Below, in pieces: positions 49,539-60,307 of a stretch of 64,000 bases of DNA (position 1 is its first letter; each line of letters begins with the position of its first letter). The DNA is from Sesamum alatum (Eukaryota > Streptophyta > Magnoliopsida > Lamiales > Pedaliaceae). A model generated the notes under the pieces. It was not told the origin of the DNA and did no database searches. It was given only the letters and a program-made list of their open reading frames with translations. The DNA lies in the NCBI GenBank assembly GCA_034509735.1, contig JACGWO010000006.1, forward strand, positions 2,371,001-2,435,000, written 5' to 3'. The position numbers and the translations under genes were made by a program.

Positions 49539-51807
49539 ATGGCGGCCGCGAGAGTGATAGCATCGGCGAGCAACGCCGTCGCCGGTACTCTGCTGCCGAG
49601 AGGTCCATTAAGGGTAAAACCGCAGAGCGTCAGCCTTTGCTTCAAAAACAACAGATTGTTGACGCAGAGAAGGCGGTTATTTAGTTGTACTGCTATCTAC
49701 AATCCCCAATTCCAAATTAAAGAAGAGGGCCAGCCCGAAACCCTGGACTACCGGGTCTTCTTCCTCGACAATTCGGGTAAAAAGGTAGCTGGAAAGAGGA
49801 ATATTGTTTCCATTTGCTTGATTTTTGGCTGATTATGTGGTTCTGTTGTATTGTTTCTGTGTTTCTTTGTGTTTTCTTTTGGCTGAAAAAGATGCATTTT
49901 TTGTGGGTTTTAACTGTTGATTGGAGGTGGAGTTGTGTAATCTGGAGTAGTTTTTGTTTACGGGTGGTGTGGTTTTGACAATGCATTGCAACGGTGTCTT
50001 TTATCATAGGTTCATTGTAGTTAATTTTTTGATTTCGAAAAACAAAAAAGGGTTGGGAGGAAAAGAGAATGTTATAGTAGTATTGATGCTTTTATTCAAT
50101 AAAAGCCATACAATGATGTTTCTTTATTGGTTTAAACTGTCTGTAAATGGGTTGAAATATCAACTGTAGATTACTTTGGACGGAAGGTGAAAGTCAAGGA
50201 GAAAAGATTGAATCGTTGTTGCATATGTATTAGGAATTAGAAATTTTGAGAATCCCTCTGAAGTCTCTGAAAATGAGGAAGATTTACCAGTAGAGAGAAA
50301 GAATAATGGTTATTTTTGTAGTAGTTTTAGCAAAACATTGGTGGTCATTCCATTTAGTCAACCTGGGATCATTGGGATGTAAAAGATTAGGTACCATGTT
50401 CTTACTAAGATGTGGACGTATTCATCAGCTGACATTTGAGCACTTTGTTTACTCGACCTGCAGATTTCCCCTTGGCATGATATACCACTACACTTGGGTG
50501 ATGGAGCATTCAATTTCATTGTCGAGATTCCAAAAGAATCAAGCGCGAAGATGGAGGTCGCAACCGATGAGCTTTATACTCCCATTAAGCAAGACACAAA
50601 GAAGGGAAAACTACGATATTATCCGTGAGAATGTGTTTTCCACCTTCTAAGCCTTCATGCTTTACTTTTTGTTGTTTGCTTCATCTCTTGTTCTTCGGTG
50701 CTCGATTCTAATCGTTCCTGAGTTCTCCTTTCGCAGATACAATATAAATTGGAACTATGGATTGCTTCCACAAACATGGGAGGATCCTTCGTATGCTAAT
50801 GCTGAAGTAGAGGGGGCGTTCGGAGATAATGATCCAGGTACAGAGTCATCTTCTTAACATTGTAATTGTCCTTTGTTATGAAATAAACCTTCTTGGCATC
50901 TATCCTGACCAAAAGGTGCTGGGAGTAGGCCTCTAATGGTTCCCACTTTCCCTTAACAGTTGATGTTGTTGAGATTGGGGAAAAGCGAGCCAAGATTGGG
51001 CAAGTGTTGAAAGTCAAGCCCCTGGCTGCTTTAGCAATGATCGATGAGGGGGAACTTGACTGGAAAATAGTTGCAATTTCCCTGGATGACCCTAAAGCTC
51101 CCCTTGTTAATGATGTCGATGATGTTGAAAAGCATTTCCCGGTATGTAATGCCTAATAAACACTTGCCTGTAATTGTAATTTGTACGTGTAACAATCATC
51201 TATCTTGTTAATATTGGTAAGAAGTAAGAGTGATCCGGTATTGTTCAATTAGAATCTTGAGAATATGTTTCTGGTGTACTGTAAGCTGAGAAGAGAAACT
51301 GCTGAAACAATAGTTTGTATTTCAGAGCTATATGTGACCCTTCTTGTCGTCTTGGCTGAAATTTCTGTAGTTTTGATGAAGGAGAACGTGACATTCTATA
51401 TATTTCTTGATTTTGTTATGTGATGTCTTAAATTATTCTGAACTCATCACACAATATTTTGACAGGGAACTCTTACTGCAATCAGGGACTGGTTTAGAGA
51501 CTACAAGATTCCTGATGGGAAACCTGCAAACAAGTTTGGTCTTGGCAACAAGCCAGCAAATAAGGTATTTCGTCGACCCACGGTCAGAAAAATTTGGTTG
51601 CTTTTCATTGATACTCCAAATGGAAAATGTGTTGTTTTCTATCATAAGGTTGTCATCATATGAATGTTGTAACATTGCTATCTTCATTCATCAATCTTGT
51701 TCTGCAAATTACAGGATTTTGCTCTTAAAGTCATCACTGAAACCAACGAATCGTGGGCTAAACTTGTGAAAAGATCTATTCCTGCTGGTGAGCTCTCGCT
51801 TTTATAA
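49539..51807 (+). CDS. PPA6: Chloroplast soluble inorganic pyrophosphatase
   Basis: Six exons: 49539-49784, 50464-50624, 50737-50837, 50960-51141, 51466-51564, 51715-51807; joined length 882 nt, 293 aa. The first 65 or so residues are Ala-, Ser- and Arg-rich with few acidic residues, a typical plastid transit peptide, which separates this isoform from the short cytosolic family I enzymes. The family signature GDNDPVDVVE is at about residues 165-174 and supplies the metal-binding aspartates; [13 protein letters not shown] precedes it and [23 protein letters not shown] follows. The enzyme hydrolyses PPi to phosphate with Mg2+, pulling forward plastid biosynthesis such as starch and amino-acid synthesis. 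From memory it matches Arabidopsis PPA6 (At5g09650). All splice sites are GT-AG and in frame. Confidence 0.95.
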
Positions 51808-52409
51808 ATCCAACCATTATATACAAGCTGCCAAGCATCTCAACGTAGTAGTTCTGTTGAGACACTATAAGAGTGTCTTGTAGGAACTCCCACTGTTTAT
51901 TTGTCAAGATTGAGACAAGAAGTTTTTCAAGAAGAATCGTTTCAGTATTGCAACAGATCCTGTTTGTCTGAATGTTTAGGGAAAGGAATTTTGTCGGATA
52001 GATTTCCTTTTTCGACAATCATGAGTTGCTTGTATGAAATCAGCTTGAACTGAGAAGAACTTGATGTGCGACAATAACTTAGATACTGTGACGTATGCTG
52101 AAATACATAAAACTATTCACAATAAAGATTCGTACACATTTTGATGAACATGGTGGCCTAATATGATCATGGCTGCTGCTGGTGCCATGGCTCTGTGTGT
52201 ATGAGTGTTTCTGCAGCATTCTCCTGAAGTTGAGAAACAGAATATGAGATTTACTGAATAACTGAGCACGACGGATCTGGAATTTGAAGACACAATTAAC
52301 CATTATTTACACTAGAAGATGTAAACGAAAAACGTATACTGATGTGTGCAAAAGCCAGCAAATTAAGCAAGAATTCATGTTTCAAGAGAAAATTACACTG
52401 CTGCTGCTG
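51808..52409. other. Convergent 3' regions of PPA6 and the spinster gene
   Basis: The two genes face each other with about 600 bp between stop codons. No further gene was seen. Both 3' UTRs probably lie here. Confidence 0.5.
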
Positions 52410-55400
52410 CTACGCCTTCTCTTCGAGCAATGGAGTAACTGGATTCTCACTATCTTCATTATACCTATCCACACTATTAAGGAAAACTCCTGCCAAAAAC
52501 ACACAAGATCAGACCGAACGTTCCAGTAAAAGCCTCCGTTAGCAACAACTTGCTTGTTCGTTATCTTTCCTAAAACATCTTAGGGAGTATATCTATCAAC
52601 TGGCAGATGCTGAGTTGAGTTAATAGAACAGTACAAGTAAGTTTACAAAGGGGTTCCTTACCTATAAACCATATTCCAGCCGCCAGGAATAGAATAGATG
52701 TTAATATAAGAGCAGTTGCCCTCCAATTATTAACATGATCCTGCACCCAAAAAAGAAGGATAATTCCAGTATCTGGTTCCACAGATGATAAACTCTGAAG
52801 ACGAGCTCAAGGAGCAAATATCTATTTACAGAAGAACTAAGACGGCAGGTGAACCTGGAGAAGCCCAACTAGGGGAGAGGACGGCACGTCGCCGAATATA
52901 TGAATTGATACGGTGGATATTGCCATAGATAATGGTCTGAGACTAGGCTTCACACTATGTAGACAAACAAAATTCACAGGGGCCTGCAAGGTGTGGTAGA
53001 TAGAACATGTAATTCGTGTATTACTGTTGAAGCTGACAGAACCGATTGACAGAAAAAGAACAATAACTTTCGTTTCCACATAAATAATCAACAACGTTAT
53101 TCGGACATCAAAAAGATAATTCAAAGGAAAATACCTGGGTTGCAAATACCAGCAGCTCTCCAATTGAAAACAGAGCCAAAAAGACATAGAGACTCTTGAA
53201 GCAAAAGGCAGCAAAGCAGAATATTGCTCCAACGAATGTTGCAAACGAAAGAAGCTGTGTATTGAAAGCCATAGTGAAAACAAGTCATGGTGATATATAC
53301 ATATATAAGTAAATCTTCTTGATATAGCTTTTATAGTGACAACCTATTCCAGGACATATTATGCTTGATCTTGTTACACTATCTCGTACAAAATTCACTT
53401 GAACTCAAGCTCACCTTAAAAGCATTGGATATCGTGGACGTCATACGGTCAAGAACAAGACCACCTGTTAATGTCCCAAATATTCCACATACTGCTGTAA
53501 CACCCCCGAACAGATAATCTGCATTGCTCTGTGCAAAACAAATTCCAGATCTTAATAACATGAAAAGTCGGTATTGACTGAAAAGGGACTGATAAACTAT
53601 GATAGTTTCAATAATTTGTATGTCTCCCCGTATCAGGAAACTGATACATAACCACTCAGACACTGTTGTCAAGGGCCATGACTAGCTTACCATGTGATAT
53701 ATGTTATAGCCTGCCTTCGGTCCCCAGTAGGAGTAGGCACCTATAACAAAATTATATGCAATGTAACCTGCAATAGCCATTAAAAATGAATTACAATGAT
53801 GATTAGTAGCATATAAAATACACATACTAAGTGCTTATTGCAGCTGCTGATCAGTGGTGTGTAATTTTGCAGCTACAGCACACAGAAGAATTACCAAGAA
53901 CATTCACCACGTAAACCTTCTCAAGCAAAAGAACCTTCATATCTTTCCAAAATATTGTCAAAACTGTCAACCTGAAATGTTCACAAGAAGAATCACTAAG
54001 AAAAGACTGATCCGTCTCTAAAATGACTTCTGATCCTCCTGGATACTTGCCTAGGGAAAGCATGTTATAAAGAAGGCATTCATCTAGAAAAAATCCAAAT
54101 TAAATGTTCAGTCATTAGACACAACTAGCTCGAGAATATTCCTAACCTCGAAGGTTTTGAACTTTCATCGGCATCCTCTTCCCTTCTGGAAACTTCACCA
54201 TCTTTACCAATTGGGAGAAAAAGTCAAAAAATGCATCATTCGTAATGAGATTTTAATCAAATTATGCAAAGTACATACATAGATACTTGAACAATAAAAT
54301 TCATTAAGGAACTCAGAAAACTAAAAGGCGCAAAATGCTCAAACAATGTACTGAGAAAAGAAACAACCTATTATTTATTGATAAAGCACTGCACATTAAA
54401 ACTGAAATAAAAGCATCAACATATAGTATGAGCAAACTTCCAAACCCAAACAATTTTAATCTGACATTCACTACTAGAAATATGTACTAATTAAGATATA
54501 TTTCATCAAAGAAAAGGCAGACCCAATCCATTCAAACTCGCTTTCATGTATTAGTATGTGAAAGACATTGCAAGCGAAGAGTTGACCAACCCAAACTTTA
54601 GGCCCCTATTTTGCAAATAATGAAAAGATTGATAAACTGCTCAAATAGTTTAGATTCATGTAAACATCAAGGGCACCTTGATCTTCTGAGCAACCGTCTG
54701 CCGCTGTCAATACTATCTTAGACCCAGCAGGAGACAAACCTGTTTGAAATAAGCATTAGCAAAATGGAATGAAAATAGTATCGAGATTAAAGCAATAGCC
54801 TAACATTGACCTTTCAACTGCAAAGGTTTCATCACAAAGCCTAAAATAGCAAAAGGGAGCATCAAAATTGCCTCCAACCAGAATGCCCAACGCCAACTAA
54901 AGTTACCTACCTATTAACAATAAAAAGCAGTAAGGCATTTGATGGATTTCCACCAGCAATGGATAAAGATATGATTAAATTTGAGATAGAGACGAATATA
55001 AAAGACACATGGAAATTTAATCAATACATGACCAATCAAGAACTTATCATTGAACAATAGTTGAGGAAAATCCTTTTGCCAGGGAGTTACAAAGAATAGC
55101 TTACCAATCCACCATACACATAGCCAACTGCAACACCAGTTGGAATACACATGTAAAATGCTCCCAACCAGGCTGTTCTCTGTCACAGGAATAGCATGCA
55201 TATGTTAGACATGAAGTGCAGAATGAAATAAGACAAGGGTTTAGTGGAAGAGATAAGCTGGTCCCAATGCGGAAGGAGAAGCCATGCTTTTGTTTGAAAC
55301 TTCATTTCCATGAGTTGTAAATGACAACAACGGAATCTGATATGACTAAGATTCACATGATTATAGAACATTGTAAGTTGGGCACTCTTTTAGATATACA

Positions 55401-57808
55401 AAAATCTATGGTCCTCACTTCTATATTCTTCTTTTAGTGCTACGAGTCGTAACAACAGTAAAACTTGCAAGGGTCATAACAAGGATTATGACATACGCTT
55501 CTAAGTATTTAAATACATGCAAAAGAAAACACATGCTAAAGAAGAGTGAATCTTATAGTTATCTGGAATCCTATGACATGAGATACGAAGGTAAAAGAAC
55601 CTGCGCAGCTGGGGCATTATCATCAATGAATGGAGCAGCAAGACTTATAAAAGAAGCCTCACCAACACCCACCAGCCTATAGAAAACAAACATACGAGAA
55701 AGATATATCCATAATTGTATTCAGATAATAATAATTTTACAAAAAAAGAAAATACTCCATAAAAGTATAGACTGATTCAGGAAATGTACTTACATGCGAC
55801 TGATTGCAATGGACCAAAAATTAAATGAAAAACCACAAAAAGCAACTGCAAGGGTCCAGACAGTCAAACCAACTCCGATAAGTCTAAAAGGATTGACGCT
55901 GCAAAGTTAATGTAAATAAAAAAATAAGAAGGCATTTCAATTAGAGAGAATCTAAATTAAAGATGTTTTAAAAAGAAAACTTACAAAACTTCACGTCGAG
56001 AATGAAACAGTGGGAAACATCTTAACCATTAAATGCTTCTATATATCCAACTTATTCTCATTTTAACTTACTGTCTAGTCATGTTTGTCACATGCTTGTT
56101 ATCACGACTTACATCCACAAGCAGAAGCACCAAAGCACAAGTAATTGTATATTTGACCTTGTAATTTTCTTTTTATATTTCTTAGCGAGATACTGTCCTA
56201 GCCAAAAGGTTCCTTCCCTGCTTAAAACCATTTGGCATTTGCTTCAGCTAATTGTATTTCCATTTTTGATTTACCACCATCTCCTCCTCTTGTTCAAACT
56301 ATTCAAGACAACGCTTAACCACACTATGGGGATGACAACAATCCCAGCATGAAAGAATATTACCTCTTGGCTAAGGATGCAAATATCGGAGATGACACAA
56401 GGAGACCAACCATAAAGGCAGATGATATAACTCCATCCTCAAAATTATTCAGGTCAAAATCACCCCTGTGAAAAATTAGTATCAAAACATAAGCCAAAAT
56501 ATATACTGATGGTAGGAAAGAGGAGGCATAGGCACGTATCTTATAAGAGAATCATACAGTCGTTAATAAATTTTTGGTGCAAAGAATAAGACGTAAAAAG
56601 CCAAGGAAACAGGTGGCTGAAGAATAGTACATATGTAAGTTTTCATAATTCATTACTTAAACCATCCGTGTTTGTACATTCTTAGTGAGGATTATAAAAT
56701 GACTAGCATAATAATCCATAGAATACTCTTCCCAACCCCATCAGGGCAACATGAAAATTCTCCTTTTCCAACTTGCTATCCATTTGAATGGACAAGCGCG
56801 TAGAGATACATGCTTATATATATGATATGATATGATATGATATGTATGTACGTATTTATGAATGTACTATATATGTGCACCCCACTCCACCCCCCAACCC
56901 GCGTGCGCCCTCATCAGCTCCAGAAAAAGGTATAAAAAGGAACACCAGCAAGTGAGGATAAAAAATGTAAAAAGGTTGCATAGGATAAATGAAGAAAGAA
57001 GAATGATACTTTTCGAGTTAAGTGTCACTTTATGGTAAGGTGGCAATGTAAATATCGAACTCACTGAATTCCACTACCAGATGAGCATGTGCCAGTCTTT
57101 GAGCAAGTTCTGCGGCTCCCATTTACACCATTACTTGCTATAGTTCCACGATCTATGTAATTCAGTAAATTGATTACGCAAAAAATAGCAAGCAGCCTGC
57201 CAAAAACAGCATAGAATGAACAAAATAAATACATTGAAATATCATAAGACAGATTGAACTAAGATTAGACACTAATACACCTCTTTCCTTCATCCAAATC
57301 ACCCAAGTGGTTCAGTCAATTATGAAAGTGAATCCCGAATCCAAAACCATCATTATCATCATCACTCCACCATCCAGGACAATTAAAAAGATCTAAATGA
57401 ACCCTTTACAATCTTTAAAGAAAGATAATCCAACCCACAATTTCCCACCAGTAACAAAACAACTATACAAGAAAAAAAATCTCTCTTCTCCTCCCTTGAA
57501 ACAAAATTATACACAAAGGTCAAGAACCATCAAACAATTTGCACTACTACTGCATCATTCCCAAAATTACCCTCTATACTAAGAAAAAAAAACCCAAATT
57601 TCTCGAACCAAAACGCAAAGACCTGGTCTTTCTCACTTCCTACAGCATATAATCCACAACCCATCAAGAAAATTACAAGCATTAACACAACAGATTATAC
57701 ACAAATACATAAAAAAAAAAAAAAAAAGAGCTCAGTCTTGGAAAACCTTTACCTTCTGGGAGTAAACCAAGAAGGGTTGGTAACTGATGAGGTTGGAGCT
57801 CTAGCCAT
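52410..57808 (-). CDS. Spinster-type major facilitator, putative sphingolipid transporter
   Basis: Sixteen exons on the minus strand: 57753-57808, 57065-57196, 56364-56465, 55794-55898, 55601-55676, 55105-55179, 54811-54910, 54677-54739, 54147-54201, 53895-53971, 53691-53767, 53415-53528, 53135-53254, 52855-52983, 52662-52740, 52410-52489; joined length 1440 nt, 479 aa. It begins MARAPTSSVTNPSWFTPRR; an in-frame stop upstream supports this ATG. MFS features: INLLNYIDRG in the first membrane helix, RMLVGVGEASFISLAAPFI, the SWRWAFWLEA segment, an acidic and Ser-rich loop (about residues 233-255), and YWGPKAGYNIYH in the second half. About twelve membrane segments are expected. Spinster proteins export sphingosine-1-phosphate or lysolipids in animals; plant substrates are unproven. 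It resembles Arabidopsis At5g64500 from memory. Confidence 0.93.
56822..56844 (+). repeat. (GATAT)n microsatellite
   Basis: Four to five GATAT units in an intron of the spinster gene, next to TA-rich and TATG-rich sequence. Confidence 0.6.
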
Positions 57809-58374
57809 GTCTTCCCGTGGCTCTTTCGCTGTCCCCAAACGCACAGCTGCAGAAAACCCTCTCTGAATCGGGTTCGGGTTTGGTTTGGATTAGGATCCGT
57901 ATGTGGGTCTTCTCCCATGAAAAGGAGGAAATTCGAACTATAAATCCAGTTAAATTAGAAGGTCGAAGCTTTGACCAGTTGTTTAATTGCAAGCCACAAT
58001 GTGGTAATGGCTTCTCCCGTTCTTGTCGTTTTCCCCTCTCTTTTTTACTCTTCCTTGCCGTCTGGTAACTCCTTTTTACCACAGTTAACTATGGAGGAAT
58101 TATGAATCGTCGAAAACAAAATGAAAATGAAATCTTGAGATATTTATTTGATCAAAATGAAATCTTGGGATATTTTTACATGGATTTGGGAAGTATATTC
58201 TCATGGGATATTTAAATAAAAAATGCAAAAAAAAATAAAAATTTAACAAAATGGAGTATTTTTTTCCCGTTTAATAATATAGGCGAAGCCGGGGTTACAA
58301 TTCTACTTTTCCATTTTTTAAGTGGAAGTCGAACTCCACTTTTCCTTTTGAGTTCGACTTCCACTTTTCTTTTC

Positions 58375-58381
<7 letters not shown>

Positions 58382-58421
<40 letters not shown>
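58382..58421 (+). repeat. (TTA)n microsatellite in the left arm
   Basis: About 13 ATT/TTA units. The equivalent position in the right arm has a shorter AAT array (about 59366-59391), so the arms have drifted at this site after insertion. Confidence 0.8.
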
Positions 58422-58423
<2 letters not shown>

Positions 58424-58595
58424 TACGTATAATTTATATTTAAATGTACAACAAAAAATATAGGGATAAAATTCAACACTTGAAAACCAGCTTATTATAT
58501 TAATACTTACCTATAATGTGGTAATTTACACTGTTGTTTTCGCTAACTTTCTAATTGGTATGTCCTCATTTCATGCACTTGCCATCTCTATTGTA

Positions 58596-58596
<1 letters not shown>

Positions 58597-58653
<57 letters not shown>
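58597..58653 (+). repeat. Second (TTA)n microsatellite
   Basis: About 19 ATT units followed by CACGTATAATTTATATTTAAATGT, a partial duplication of the sequence that follows the first array. Confidence 0.8.
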
Positions 58654-58654
<1 letters not shown>

Positions 58655-59698
58655 CACGTATAATTTATATTTAAATGTCAAACCAAAAATATATATAACA
58701 CAAAAAATATAATTACATCAAAAAAAATATATTTAAATCAAAAAATAAAACTTAAAAAATTAATTATAATAATTACAAGGGATAATTACATTTACACCCC
58801 CTCACCTGTTTTTAATAATTGAAATATTAAATTATTCAATTAATATATATTTATAAAATTAGTTACTAGATTATAAGTTTGAATTAAAAAATATCATACT
58901 TGAATAAATTATTTAAAATTATTAAAATTAAAAAAATATTTATCCTCTATTTTTATTTATAACTAGATGTTATTAAAATTAATATATTGTAATTCAAAAT
59001 AATTTATGAATTTTATATAAATCATATCAGAATTAGTACAATAAGTAATTTATTTATTAAAAAAAAGATATTGAGTTGCCCTGAATTCACACTGTACATG
59101 TCCTGTCCTGGTTAATTATTTTATTCCGTTGCATAATAAAGAAACTCTGAATGAGGCAATTTGGTACCTTCATATTACACAAAATCAAGAACAATAGAGA
59201 TGGCAACTGCATGAAATGAGGACATACCAATTAGAAAGTTAGCGAAAGCAACAGTGTAAATTACAACATTATAGGTAAGTACTAACATAATAAGCTGGTT
59301 TTCAAGTGTTGAATTTTATCCCTATATTTTTGGTTGCACATTTAAATATAAATTATACGTAGTAGTAATAATAATAATAATAATAATAATTTTTTTGTAA
59401 AAAAAAAAAAAGAAAAGTGGAAGTCGAACTCAAGACACCTTCGCAGAAGCCGGGGTCTGTAACCCCGGCTTCGCCTATATTATTAAACGGGATAAAAATA
59501 CCCCATTTTGTTAAATTTTTATTTTTTTTTGTATTTTTTATTTAAATATCCCTATTCTCATGCTCCTTCATTATCAGTGGGGTTTTAAATAAGTATGAAA
59601 TCAAGTTGAAAATTTGTCAAATTTTTACTTTATTGCTTATACTTTAAATTGTATAAACTAGACGTTGTGATACGCGGTACCATCGTGTATACAATAAA

Positions 59699-60123
59699 GG
59701 GTAAATTATAATTACCTATAATGAGATTTGACATAATTATAAATACTTTTTTGTTGTTTGAAAAATTGTAAATACCCTCTGAGGTTTGTAACCGTCTAAC
59801 AAATAACTCATTTTCATCCATTTTTATGGGTGAACTGACCAAAATGCCCTTATGCATTTTATTTAATTTTTAAAATTCTTTGTATTTTTTTGGACTATAG
59901 TATGTACGGAGAGATTCTTAAGTTTTTTACACAGAGGAGTTGATAATGCAATTCGCTCCAGCTGTTTTTTCTACAATTTAACAAAAAAATTAAGGGCAAA
60001 ATGGTCAATTTCAGACATTTGGTTGAAAATTACAAACCTCAGGGGATATTTATAATTTTTCAAATAACGAGTGAAATATTTGTAATTATGACAAACTTCG
60101 TGAAAGGTAGTTGTAAGTTACCT
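59699..60123 (-). mobile_element. Mutator-type MITE family A, copy 3, inverted (425 bp)
   Basis: The reverse complement of the family A interior: CTCTGAGGTTTGTAACCGTCT here against the opposite strand of 20077-20501. Flanks TACAATAAA (59690-59698) and TATAATAAA (60124-60132) agree at 8 of 9 bases. The ends are GGGTAAATTATAATTACC and, reversed, AGGTAACTTACAACTACC. Confidence 0.75.
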
Positions 60124-60307
60124 TATAATAAATGATCTTTTATTTTTAATAGTATAGAAGATAAAGTTGATTTAAAAAAAATATTAAGTATTTTTCTACT
60201 AACTTATGTAACATATTGATAAAACTATCATTATAAAGTTGTTTTTCAGAAACTTCAAATCTAACTTCTTCTTTTTTCTCCACTTTCTAATTTTATTTTC
60301 AAACACT

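Larger units (their letters stand above)
58205..59552. mobile_element. 1.35-kb Mutator-type element with giant inverted repeats
   Basis: The left arm 58205-58594 (390 bp) and the right arm 59191-59552 (362 bp) are near-identical in reverse complement, from GGGATATTTAAATAAAAAAT inward to CCATCTCTATTGT. Flanks carry a perfect 9-bp duplication TATTCTCAT (58196-58204 and 59553-59561). Both arms hold an ATT/TTA microsatellite of different length and an AAGTGGAAGTCGAACTC segment; the left arm has it as a hairpin (58320-58372), while the right arm has a separate GAAGCCGGGGT hairpin near 59448-59474. The 600-bp centre encodes nothing recognised and repeats part of the left arm after a second TTA array (58597-58653). 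Confidence 0.85.

Noticed and set aside
58518..58712. 64-codon frame with a long run of isoleucine
   Set aside because: It is translation of the TTA microsatellite within a transposon arm.
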